Origin: Ectobacillus sp. JY-23
Lineage (GTDB): Bacteria > Bacillota > Bacilli > Bacillales > Bacillaceae_G
Assembly: GCF_023022965.1 (NCBI RefSeq)
Contig: NZ_CP095462.1
Location: forward strand, 3,762,001 to 3,826,000
Reading direction: 5' to 3'
DNA: 64,000 nucleotides
Position 1 is the stretch's first letter. Each line of letters begins with the position of its first letter. Under the pieces are notes generated by a model. That model worked only from the letters and a program-made list of their open reading frames with translations, searched no databases and was not told the DNA's origin. Shown piece by piece: positions 35,783 through 44,530 of this stretch. The position numbers were made by a program, and so were the translations under genes.

Positions 35783-35811
35783 GGATAGAGGCTTGTTCTC
35801 TATCCTTTTTT
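35783..35811 (+). terminator. Terminator between pglX and pglZ
   Basis: GGATAGAG-GCTTGTT-CTCTATCC hairpin followed by six T residues. It splits the BREX locus into two transcription units. Confidence 0.85.
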
Positions 35812-35822
35812 CGTGCCGTTTG

Positions 35823-35851
35823 TTTACAATCCCACTGTTCTTGCTTATGCT
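35823..35851 (+). promoter_or_regulatory. Probable sigma-A promoter of pglZ
   Basis: TTTACA (35823-35828), 17-bp spacer, TATGCT (35846-35851), 36 bp before the pglZ start. It lacks the TGCCKC element seen at the other island promoters. Confidence 0.5.
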
Positions 35852-35887
35852 AGAGGTAGAAATATGTGGAGTGAGGAAGGATAGTCA

Positions 35888-38431
35888 ATGAACATCAAAG
35901 AGGAATTACTGCGGTTGTTTCAGCAGCAACAAGATGAAAATCGAGGAGCGGTGCGGTCGCTTGTGTTTTGGTATGATGCACAAGGAGAAAGCCGCGATTT
36001 AACTGAGATAGAAGAAGCGTTGTCTGAGCGAGGCATTCGCATTCATCATGTAGAGGAAAATAATGTGTTTCGGACGAAGGTGCTGCTGGAGCTTGAGGAT
36101 ACGGAAAACTCTTATTTATTGTATGCACCATTTGCGAAGCCAGCGGATCGTGATAATTTTTTGCTTGATATTTTACTTTATAGTGGCAAGCATGGCGAGT
36201 TCCAAGCGGATGAAATTGCAATTCGGATGAAGGAATTGCGTTTGGATCATTTGGCAATTCGTCCGTTTATGGAAGAACATACAAGGTTCTTTGAAAACAA
36301 GCAGCGTGTGGCACGGTTCCAAAAACTACTTGCGAATAATCCTACTGTAGAACAGGTGAAGCAAACGATGCTTGCGGTATTATGCAATGCCAAAAGCAGC
36401 ACGCCGCAGGATATTTTAAAAAGTGTGGCTGCGCACGGGTTGTCTGATACAAATGAGAGCTTGACGCAAATTGCGAAGTATATGGATGCTGAGGTGTTTC
36501 ATTCATTTGTGGAGGAATACTTCGGTATTGCTAAACGGGAAGAACAGCGCTTCGCTCATATTGTAGAAAGTATCGTCTTCCAGCATTACGCTGCCCACCT
36601 AGATGAGAAAATGATGCAGGTTACATATGTATCCGCTGTTCCAAATATATGCAAGGTGTTTGTCGAGGATTGGTTAAAATCTGAGGAGCGTAAGGTACTG
36701 GAGCAAATCTTGGATACGCTAGAACAAAAGTGGAACGTGTCACAAGCAATTGAGCGTTATACATACCAAGCATTTTTACGTTGTGATACGTTTGCAGCGG
36801 TGGAGCGTAAAATATTGGATGTTCTGCATGAACTATTGTTAAATGAAACAATTGTAGTGTCAGAATGGAAAAGTATCTTAGCTGAGCGAAGCAAAAGCTA
36901 TTGGTATAAAACACGTTTTCATGCGGAGTATGAGTTATTAGAAAAAGCGCTTCGTGTGTATGAGTGGCGCGGTGTGTTTGAGAAGAATGATGCACCAAGA
37001 AATGAGCGTGAGTGGTTTGCGCTGTATACGGAGAAATATTTTCATATTGATCAAGCATATCGACATCTACAGCTACATTATGCAAATGGTCATGGTTTAG
37101 ATGCGTATGAAGCGTTAATGGAGCGCATGACGTTTTGGTATGAGAATACGTATTTAACAGAGCTTAGTCGTTATACAGATGAAATGGTAGATATGAAGCT
37201 GAGAGAGAAATGGCCGATTACGGATGTGCTTCAGCAAAAGAACTTCTACAATTATTTCATTCGTCCATTAGTAGAAGGATCACGCGAGCGTATTTTTGTG
37301 ATTATCTCTGATGCTCTGCGTTTTGAGATTGGAGAAGAACTAAAGAGCAGTTTTAATCAGCGCTTGAACGCAGAAGTGCGGCTGATTCCGATGCAAGCTG
37401 CGGCTCCTACATACACACAGCTGGGCATGGCGGCATTGCTTCCTGGGAGTATCACAGATGTTGCGAGTGATGGAACAGTCTATGTAGATGGTCTTTCTAC
37501 AAAGGGGCTGGTTAACCGCAACAAAATATTACAAACATATGAGCCCGATGCGGTGGCGTTAAAGCTGGATTCATTTATTTCTTGCAGTAAGGAAGAAGGG
37601 TTCAGTCAAATCAAAGGTAAGCGTGTCGTGTATTTATATCATGACAATATTGATGCGACTGGTGATTCTGGCAAAACAGAAGGCTATACGTATGAAGCGG
37701 TAGTGCAAACGGTGGAACGTATTAAAGCGGCTGTACGCAAGCTGACTGGGACTTATGAAGCAGTGCGTATTTATATTACAAGTGATCACGGCTTTTTATA
37801 TCAATCTTCACAAGTAGAGAAATATCAAAAGACGGAAAGTATTCAAGGTGACATATATGACCGTAATCGTCGTTTTGCGATTGGGCACAGCTTAAGTACA
37901 CCGGAAGGTACAACAAAGGTGTCCATGCAATATTTGGGATTATCACACGAAGCAGTCATCGCCAAAGGGTTAAACCGTTTCACTGCAGGCGGGGGTATGC
38001 GCTTCGTTCACGGCGGAGCAATGCCGCAAGAAAGCATCGTACCACTGATTGAATACCGTCAAGTGAGAGGAAAAGCACGTAAAGCAGAAGAAGAACGAGT
38101 TAACGTACGCGTTGCATCCATTCAAAAAGTTATCACAAGCTATCAATTTATCGTGCCGTTCTTCCAAGAAGAAAAGGTATCAGGCGAATTGTACGCAAGA
38201 ACACTTCGTGCAGCGTTTTATCGAAATAACGAGCGTATTTCCAATGAGTTGACGGTAACGTTTGATTCAAAAGGAGAGGTGGCGGAGCGTCAAAAGGATG
38301 TGGTGTTCCATCTGTTGGAGGATCGGTATAAGACAGGAGATGTATGTGTTCTGCGTCTAGAAGATGTGTCTGGTCGTGCGACGGAGTTGTATGGTGAGGA
38401 AGAGTTTGAGTTGAAGTTGTATAGTATTTAA
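35888..38431 (+). CDS. pglZ: BREX-1 alkaline-phosphatase-fold protein PglZ (type A)
   Basis: 847 aa. The C-terminal PglZ domain (about 450-720) has the alkaline-phosphatase superfamily metal-binding motifs VIISDALRFEIGEEL (about 469) and ITSDHGFLYQ (about 630), with QESIVPLIEY near 715. The N-terminal half is the BREX-1 type extension. PglZ is a universal BREX component; it binds PglX and has nuclease or phosphodiesterase activity in some systems. The gene has its own promoter and a strong terminator. Confidence 0.94.
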   Translation: MNIKEELLRLFQQQQDENRGAVRSLVFWYDAQGESRDLTEIEEALSERGIRIHHVEENNVFRTKVLLELEDTENSYLLYAPFAKPADRDNFLLDILLYSGKHGEFQADEIAIRMKELRLDHLAIRPFMEEHTRFFENKQRVARFQKLLANNPTVEQVKQTMLAVLCNAKSSTPQDILKSVAAHGLSDTNESLTQIAKYMDAEVFHSFVEEYFGIAKREEQRFAHIVESIVFQHYAAHLDEKMMQVTYVSAVPNICKVFVEDWLKSEERKVLEQILDTLEQKWNVSQAIERYTYQAFLRCDTFAAVERKILDVLHELLLNETIVVSEWKSILAERSKSYWYKTRFHAEYELLEKALRVYEWRGVFEKNDAPRNEREWFALYTEKYFHIDQAYRHLQLHYANGHGLDAYEALMERMTFWYENTYLTELSRYTDEMVDMKLREKWPITDVLQQKNFYNYFIRPLVEGSRERIFVIISDALRFEIGEELKSSFNQRLNAEVRLIPMQAAAPTYTQLGMAALLPGSITDVASDGTVYVDGLSTKGLVNRNKILQTYEPDAVALKLDSFISCSKEEGFSQIKGKRVVYLYHDNIDATGDSGKTEGYTYEAVVQTVERIKAAVRKLTGTYEAVRIYITSDHGFLYQSSQVEKYQKTESIQGDIYDRNRRFAIGHSLSTPEGTTKVSMQYLGLSHEAVIAKGLNRFTAGGGMRFVHGGAMPQESIVPLIEYRQVRGKARKAEEERVNVRVASIQKVITSYQFIVPFFQEEKVSGELYARTLRAAFYRNNERISNELTVTFDSKGEVAERQKDVVFHLLEDRYKTGDVCVLRLEDVSGRATELYGEEEFELKLYSI

Positions 38432-38479
38432 ATAAACGGACTTTTTTGTTCAGGTTAGCAAAAAAGTCCGTTTATTCTT
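38431..38479 (+). terminator. Strong intrinsic terminator
   Basis: A perfect 18-bp inverted repeat (38431-38448 and 38459-38476) around the core AAACGGACTTTTTTG, closing the pglZ unit. Confidence 0.88.
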
Positions 38480-38672
38480 ATTAAATTATATAGATATATT
38501 CAAAAAGCTCTCTTTGTAATGTTATAAGAAGTTGTTGTCTCTACTTGCTTAATTTTCGAAATTAAAAGTATAATTTATGTAAAGATTAGTTGTCAAACTA
38601 ATGCTAGATTTTGTTAACTTAGTTATTTATACATGCCCCTACCTATACTTAAATGAATGGAGGAGACATCTT

Positions 38673-39137
38673 ATGTATTATATTTATATATTGAATGATT
38701 TCGAAATTGGTAACAACATATTAAATGCTGAACAGATATTGGATAGTTTAGTAGGCAGAAAATGTTGGGTGTACAATAGTACCACCCCTAACTTTAAGAG
38801 AATTAACCGAGGGGATAAAGTTTTGGTTTATATGGCTGGAGTTGGAAGAAGGAATTTCGTAGCTTCCTTTAATATTGCAAGTGATATTGTTGAGAAACAA
38901 TTAGATCTATTAACAAAAGAAGAAAGTATACTATTTAATATGTTTAGTCATATGGTAAAGATAGAAAATATAAATATATTTCAGAAGCCAGTTACTATAG
39001 CAGAAATTAAAAATGATTTAGAATTTATTTCAGATAAAAAGAACTATGGATTATTTTTTCGGCAAGCAACGAAAAGAATTACACAGCAAGATTATGAGAA
39101 AGTTATTAGCGCTTCACAAAACTTCTTAACAGTATAA
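38673..39137 (+). CDS. EVE/PUA-like domain protein
   Basis: 154 aa from the ATG at 38673 (GGAGGAG RBS). An EVE-type fold is indicated by the order YYIYILNDFEIG, KRINRGDKVLVYMAGVGRRNFVASFNIAS, PVTIAEIKNDLEFISDK and GLFFRQATKRITQQDYE. EVE, YTH and ASCH domains read modified bases or nucleotides and are frequent in defence islands, sometimes as modification sensors. The gene is AT-rich compared with pglZ and looks like an insertion into the cluster. It may recognise modified phage DNA; this is inference. Confidence 0.7.
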   Translation: MYYIYILNDFEIGNNILNAEQILDSLVGRKCWVYNSTTPNFKRINRGDKVLVYMAGVGRRNFVASFNIASDIVEKQLDLLTKEESILFNMFSHMVKIENINIFQKPVTIAEIKNDLEFISDKKNYGLFFRQATKRITQQDYEKVISASQNFLTV

Positions 39138-39453
39138 TGAAACAAAAGCAGGATGAAATTTAACAGAAAGAACAGGTTTTAGTAAGAATAGAGAATATTT
39201 GATTGTGAACACAAAACTTGTTTGGAACAATCTTTATAATATAAAAATGTTGTTAGATAACTTACTTAAAGATATCTTTTTACAATGTATTCATAAATCC
39301 ATAAGAGTTACTAGTAGTACAATCTCCAGTTTTAGGAGATGATACTGCTTCAAGGCTTCAAAAACTTCCTGTAAAAAATCCTTACAGGATTTTTTTTCAT
39401 TCTTTCTTTGCTATAATAACATATAGAAATGTTCAAGGCAGGAGGAATACCAC
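39138..39453. other. AT-rich intergenic stretch with terminator and promoter
   Basis: No gene is supported. A hairpin CCTGTAA/TTACAGG with a T8 tract lies at 39368-39398 and probably terminates the EVE unit. CTATAATAAC near 39411-39420 may be the -10 of the next helicase gene. A short open stretch just before the hairpin (around 39325-39370) could be a decayed gene end but is too short to identify. Confidence 0.5.
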
Positions 39454-42400
39454 ATGTTAGAGGTTGGCGATATAGTAAGAGGACCGCTGTGGCCGGAAGC
39501 AGTGGAAGTGAAGAAGTGTGAAGATATGCAAGGCAGCTTTTATCGCGTAGAAGCCTATGGCAGAGATAGCAATACATATTATCAAGTCATCGTCCTCCCC
39601 CAGCAGTTAGAGAGCATTGAGAAGCTAAACGGTGCATCGCATACGATAATTGACGCAACTGAGATGCAGCGGTATATGCTGTACCGCGAGCTGTTAATTG
39701 ACCGCAAATATTCAAAAGCACGTGCGCTTGGTAGTCAAAATGTAATGCCGCTTCCACACCAAATCGAGGCGGTATATGGACGGATGCTACAGGTGCCGTC
39801 CGTTCGCTTCTTGCTTGCGGATGATCCTGGAGCTGGTAAGACAATTATGGCTGGGATGTTGATTCGTGAGCTGAAGGCAAGGCGCAGTGCAGATCGTATT
39901 TTGATTTTGGTGCCGCCACTTGTGTTAAAGCAATGGCAACAGGAGCTCAATGAAAAATTTGGTGAGGATTTTACTATCATTACACGTCATACGTTGAAGG
40001 AGTACAATGGGAAAAATCCGTTCATTGAGCAAAGCTGTGTGCTTACATCGTTATATTGGGCGTCGCGCGATGATGTGAAGGCGCTGCTTATGGAAGCGGA
40101 TTTTGATCTTGTCATTGTGGATGAAGCCCATAAGATGGCTGCGTATACGACTGGTACAAAAAACAAGAAGACAAAGCGTACAAAGATTTATCAACTTGGA
40201 GAACGAATTTTACGTCACAGTGAGCACGCTCTTCTGTTAACGGCAACGCCACATAAGGGGGATGTGGAAAACTTTCGTCATTTGATGCGTTTAATTGATG
40301 AGGACATCTTCTCTTCTATCGGCATCAAGGAAACACTTCGTGATAAAAGCAATCCGTTCATCATCCGCCGGCTAAAAGAAAACTTGAAGTATTTTGACGG
40401 ATCCCCACTGTTCCCAAAGCGAACAACAAAGACAATTAAATATACGTTATCAGACAAAGAGCTGGAGTTGTATGAAACGGTGACAGAGTACGTGAAGCAG
40501 CACTTTAACCGTGCGATGAACCGCGGACATAACAGTACCGCATTCGCGATGATGTTGCTTCAAAGAAGATTAAGTTCTTCGATTGAGGCCATTCATTTGT
40601 CCTTGGTGCGTCGTCATGAGAGGCTTGTGCGCTTGCTCGAGGAATTGCACAATCAAGAGTCGCCGCAGTTCATCGATTTGGATGTGGACGAATATGAAGA
40701 TTCGACGCTTGAGGAGCAGGAGATACTAGAGCAAAGCAGTGAGCACAGTTTTGATGCGGTAGATCCAAATGAACTGGAGGTAGAGATTGCTGAGCTTATG
40801 CGCTTGATTGAGTACTCCGGTTATATTCGGCAAAATTATGTAGAACGTAAGTATGTTGAGCTTGAGAATACGTTGTTTGGGGAGAACGGCTTGCTTCGCA
40901 AGGGAGAGAAGATTTTGATTTTTACAGAGTCCACCGATACGCTTCATTATTTGGAGCAGCGTTTGTCTGCGCACGGGCTTGGTATTGCGAAGATTGTAGG
41001 GAAGTACTCTATGGACGAAAGAAGACGGCAGGTGGAGTTGTTCCGCAATGAGTATCCGATTATGCTTGCGACGGATGCCGGGGGAGAATCGATTAACCTG
41101 CAGTTTTGTAATCAGATGGTTAACTATGATATTCCTTGGAATCCAAACAAGCTGGAGCAACGGATGGGACGTATTCACCGTATCGGGCAAAAGAACGAGG
41201 TATTCGTATGTAACTTGGTTGCCGGTAATACACGTGAGGGAGATGTGCTTCATACGCTGCTGGTAAAAATGGAAAAGATGCGTCATGATTTAGGTCATGA
41301 CTTGGTATATGATTTTGTTGGGGACCGATTAGAGGAACGAATGACGGATTTGCCGACGCTTATGCAGCATGCGGTGCTACACCGTGAGCGCTTGGAGGAT
41401 ATTAAGCGTGATATTGAACAGGTAATTTCCGAGGAGTATCAAGAATTGCTTCGAATGGCGCAAGAGGAAAGCTTGGCGATGGATACGCTAGATGTGTCTG
41501 GCATGAAGCGCGAGCAGTATGATATTGCGGTGCAACGTGTTCCGGGACGCGTGTATGCAGAGTTTACAGCTCACACGCTCAGTGAGCATCGTGTACGGGT
41601 ATATCCGTCTCATGAGGAACAGGTATATCGCATTGAACGCCTTCCAAAGTCACTTCGCGAGTTTGCGAGAAAACATCATATCACACTAAAAGGGAAGGAA
41701 GATTCGTATCGTTTTACGGGTCACCAAGGATACGGAAGTGATGAAATAGAAATTGTTGGTAATGATTATTCGTTGTTTTTACTGTCGCTGCAAGCGATGA
41801 AGGAAGAGAGTGAAGGTACGATATTACCAGCTTATGAAATTCCTTATGCGGTGTCCGAACGACTTGAGGTAGAAGGATATGAAATCAGTTTGACGGATGG
41901 TACGTGTCGAGAGTTACACAAGGATATTGTGTACTTGGCAAAGCGAGAAAACGGAGAAGTTGTAGAGTTGGACTCCTACTGGTTATACAGTGCGGTTATG
42001 GAAAACGCTGTCTCAGCGCAGCTTGATAAAGATGTGCTGTTAATAAACGCGATGCAACATGTGATGAAAAAACGTGAAGAGTTTGTGTTACTAAATGAAA
42101 ATCAACTCAGTAAAAAGCTCCAATTTTTGCGTAGAGCCTTTGATACACAATACGAAACTACAGCAAATAAATTGGAGAAATACCGAAATGAAGACTTAGA
42201 TAACCGCAATTCCGCATTAATTAATCAAACAAAGGCACAACTTATTGACATTGAAGAACGTCGCAAACGGCGCCTTGACGAACTAGAACGTGAGCGCAAT
42301 GTGAATATTGTGCCTCCAAGAAGAATTGCTTCCCTAGTATTGATGCCTGCGTATACAAATACGAAACGCTTACTTGCATCAGACTATGAGGCTATCATCA

Positions 42401-42630
42401 CGGCTTACGAAGAAGAACATCAACGAAAGCATGTGAAAATGTATCCGAACCTTGCTCTTGTGGATTTCATGAGTGAAGATGAAAACGGTAAGCCGCGCGG
42501 CATTATTGTCGCAAACCCTGAAAATCTTGCACTGCAGACAAAGCATGAACGGGACTTGGAAGAGTTGGGGATGGATGTGTATATGTATGTGGTGGAAGAT
42601 GGGGTGATTGTGAGGGAATATTTATTATAA
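39454..42630 (+). CDS. SNF2-family helicase, BrxHII-like
   Basis: 1058 aa. An N-terminal VGDIVRGPLWPEAVEV module precedes a SNF2/HepA (COG0553) motor: Q-motif region MPLPHQIEAVYG, Walker A DDPGAGKTIMAGML (about 122), DEAH box VIVDEAHKMA (about 221), TATPHKGD (about 266), and C-terminal motifs IFTESTDTLHYLEQRL, ATDAGGESINLQFC and NKLEQRMGRIHRIGQ (about 565). A helical C-terminal third follows. COG0553 helicases occur as BrxHII in type 3 and 5 BREX and as DrmD in DISARM. With BREX genes beside it and no drmA-C, BrxHII-like is the better reading. AGGAGG RBS. Confidence 0.85.
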   Translation: MLEVGDIVRGPLWPEAVEVKKCEDMQGSFYRVEAYGRDSNTYYQVIVLPQQLESIEKLNGASHTIIDATEMQRYMLYRELLIDRKYSKARALGSQNVMPLPHQIEAVYGRMLQVPSVRFLLADDPGAGKTIMAGMLIRELKARRSADRILILVPPLVLKQWQQELNEKFGEDFTIITRHTLKEYNGKNPFIEQSCVLTSLYWASRDDVKALLMEADFDLVIVDEAHKMAAYTTGTKNKKTKRTKIYQLGERILRHSEHALLLTATPHKGDVENFRHLMRLIDEDIFSSIGIKETLRDKSNPFIIRRLKENLKYFDGSPLFPKRTTKTIKYTLSDKELELYETVTEYVKQHFNRAMNRGHNSTAFAMMLLQRRLSSSIEAIHLSLVRRHERLVRLLEELHNQESPQFIDLDVDEYEDSTLEEQEILEQSSEHSFDAVDPNELEVEIAELMRLIEYSGYIRQNYVERKYVELENTLFGENGLLRKGEKILIFTESTDTLHYLEQRLSAHGLGIAKIVGKYSMDERRRQVELFRNEYPIMLATDAGGESINLQFCNQMVNYDIPWNPNKLEQRMGRIHRIGQKNEVFVCNLVAGNTREGDVLHTLLVKMEKMRHDLGHDLVYDFVGDRLEERMTDLPTLMQHAVLHRERLEDIKRDIEQVISEEYQELLRMAQEESLAMDTLDVSGMKREQYDIAVQRVPGRVYAEFTAHTLSEHRVRVYPSHEEQVYRIERLPKSLREFARKHHITLKGKEDSYRFTGHQGYGSDEIEIVGNDYSLFLLSLQAMKEESEGTILPAYEIPYAVSERLEVEGYEISLTDGTCRELHKDIVYLAKRENGEVVELDSYWLYSAVMENAVSAQLDKDVLLINAMQHVMKKREEFVLLNENQLSKKLQFLRRAFDTQYETTANKLEKYRNEDLDNRNSALINQTKAQLIDIEERRKRRLDELERERNVNIVPPRRIASLVLMPAYTNTKRLLASDYEAIITAYEEEHQRKHVKMYPNLALVDFMSEDENGKPRGIIVANPENLALQTKHERDLEELGMDVYMYVVEDGVIVREYLL

Positions 42631-42795
42631 GAGGGATTGGTTTTTTGCCACTCCCTTTAATTCATATTAAATTTTTCAAAATTCATTTTTTTAGCTATAC
42701 ATTACTGTTTGGATTTTAATAGATGCTTATCTAATCTAGCATTTTTATTAAAATCATTTATGAGTAGAACTAATATTTATTGGAGACAGAAACGT

Positions 42796-43671
42796 ATGAA
42801 AAAATATTCTTCTTGTGCCAATTTAAAGAGGATAGAGGATATTAACTCTTTATTTGAACCTTTATCTTTTATTGTAAATCAGGATATCCGTTTAGTAGAA
42901 ATTGAACTAAATTTATCCCAAGTGGAGTTTATTTCTCCTCTGGGTGCAGTCTCCCTATTACTACTATTAGATAAGTTGAATCACAGTAAACTAAAGATAA
43001 TACCTCCAAAAGAACAAGTTATTTCCTACATGGATCGAATGAATTTCTTTAAAAATTGTCCTGCACCAGCAAAATTATGTTTTAAGGAATATTATGATTT
43101 AGAATATTACTCGAAACGTAGAAGAAATGATGCTAGTAATGTTTTGTTAGAAATAACTCCTATTAAAGCTGAAGAGGATATCAACAACATTTTTGAATCT
43201 ATTCTTCACATTTTATGTAATAATGGTATGGGGAGCAGAGAGGCAAACAGAATTGCGGTTATTGCAAGCGAGTTAGGAACTAATATCCTTGATCATAGTC
43301 AAGGTCTCGGTTTCGCAGCAATCCAGTGCTATCCTCAGCGAAATCAAGTGAATATAGGAATAGGGGATAATGGGATTGGTATTGTTAATGCGCTGAAGCC
43401 TTCTCTTGTTAAACAGTTGCACCATAATGAGTTTTCTGATCTAGACGTTATAAAACTTGCTTTTAAAGAGAGAACATCTTCTAAAGTAGATGCGGATAGA
43501 GGAATGGGCTTATCTATCTCTAGGGAAAAATCATTTTACAAAACAAAGCAAACAAATTTTTATGTGAAAACGCATAAAGGTACATACCAAATTTCAAATA
43601 ACAATATTCATACAATTTGTGAAGACAGCTATTTTCCGGGTACATACATTTCTTTAGAAATATGCTTTTAG
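42796..43671 (+). CDS. STAS-like plus GHKL ATPase fusion protein
   Basis: 291 aa from the ATG at 42796 (TGGAGA upstream; in-frame starts exist at 42709 and 42760). An N-terminal STAS-like part (about 25-75: RLVEIELNLSQVEFISPLGAVSLLLLLDKL) is joined to an RsbW-type HATPase (about 150-280) with N box IASELGTNILDH, G1 GIGDNGIGI and G2 RGMGLSIS. There is no phospho-acceptor histidine domain. The layout suggests a partner-switch kinase or a GHKL ATPase sensor. The STAS-wHTH gene 50 bp downstream is the likely partner. AT-rich; lies between BREX and pPIWI-RE. Confidence 0.72.
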   Translation: MKKYSSCANLKRIEDINSLFEPLSFIVNQDIRLVEIELNLSQVEFISPLGAVSLLLLLDKLNHSKLKIIPPKEQVISYMDRMNFFKNCPAPAKLCFKEYYDLEYYSKRRRNDASNVLLEITPIKAEEDINNIFESILHILCNNGMGSREANRIAVIASELGTNILDHSQGLGFAAIQCYPQRNQVNIGIGDNGIGIVNALKPSLVKQLHHNEFSDLDVIKLAFKERTSSKVDADRGMGLSISREKSFYKTKQTNFYVKTHKGTYQISNNNIHTICEDSYFPGTYISLEICF

Positions 43672-43721
43672 GGATTGACATCTATAAGAGTAAGAATATA
43701 TACTTGCGGTAGATTTCAATT

Positions 43722-44303
43722 GTGAAATTGAATACGAGAGAGGATACTGTTGTGATAGAGCTAGAATTTCATACGACTGAAAGCGCCCATTTGTTAGTGA
43801 GGACTGTTTTAGTTCCTGTTAGAGAGGGTATTATTAATTGTATTAATCAATATCCAAAAGGAACTATTTTCTTTTACGATTTTTCAACCGTTAAAGGAAT
43901 TAATACTTCTGGTGTAGATGAAATAATTGCGAAGGTAATGAAATATCTGATTTCAAACGATGAAGAGAAATTTCTTATCTTGACTAATTTAATGGAAGAG
44001 ATGTACGAACATCGCTTTAATATCGACTATTCATTAAGTCGATTGGACGTGGGAATAGTCGAAAAAATGCCAGGTGGAAAAGCAAACTTCCTTGGGAAAA
44101 TATCCGAATCTCACCGTGAAATGCTGGAAATGATTTATCAAGAACAGCATGTAACAGCACGGGGAATTGCTGATAAAACTGGAAAAAAATTATCTTTAGT
44201 AAGTACTCACCTTAACAAGTTGTTTTCTTTACGTTTAATTAATAGATGCGAAGAGCAACTTCTTGATGGCGGCAGACAGTTTGTATACCATAGTTTATTT
44301 TAG
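43722..44303 (+). CDS. STAS-like (DUF4325) protein with C-terminal winged helix
   Basis: 193 aa, GTG start without a clear RBS. The N-terminal half resembles DUF4325/STAS: IFFYDFSTVKGINTSGVDEIIAKVMKYL. The C-terminal half (about 125-193) is a winged helix: REMLEMIYQEQHVTARGIADKTGKKLSLVSTHLNKLFSLRLI, followed by a wing ending ...RQFVYHSLF. It could be a DNA-binding regulator whose STAS part is controlled by the preceding GHKL ATPase. Whether it controls BREX or pPIWI-RE genes is unknown. Confidence 0.65.
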   Translation: MKLNTREDTVVIELEFHTTESAHLLVRTVLVPVREGIINCINQYPKGTIFFYDFSTVKGINTSGVDEIIAKVMKYLISNDEEKFLILTNLMEEMYEHRFNIDYSLSRLDVGIVEKMPGGKANFLGKISESHREMLEMIYQEQHVTARGIADKTGKKLSLVSTHLNKLFSLRLINRCEEQLLDGGRQFVYHSLF

Positions 44304-44530
44304 GGGAGATATCCCCTTAAATAATAAGGGATTTCAAAAATATATTTGAAACCGAAATTGTAAGATTTACATGGAGTAATTTTTATTTTTTTTAATAACT
44401 TTCAATAATTTTATTGAAATCCATATTTATACATTTTTTGTGAATCAAGAGAGACAAGATTCCAAATTTTGTGTAATGAAAAATCTCACTATAATATACA
44501 TGACAAACAGAACAAGGGGGAACAACAGCT
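44304..44530. other. AT-rich intergenic with promoter for the pPIWI-RE operon
   Basis: A small hairpin AGGGGA-TA-TCCCCT follows the STAS-wHTH stop. A -10 box TATAAT lies at 44490-44495 with a weak -35 TTTTGT (44467-44472) at 17 bp. No coding sequence seen. The TGCCKC element is absent here. Confidence 0.5.

Noticed and set aside
38431-39454. brxL expected after pglZ
   Set aside because: Only an EVE-domain gene and AT-rich intergenic sequence are found; no Lon-like or AAA motif.
40726-41286. 186-aa ORF on the minus strand
   Set aside because: Antisense to the SNF2 helicase, no RBS, no recognisable domain.
39454-42630. DISARM system (SNF2 helicase as DrmD)
   Set aside because: No drmA, drmB, drmC or DISARM methyltransferase nearby; full BREX core genes flank it.
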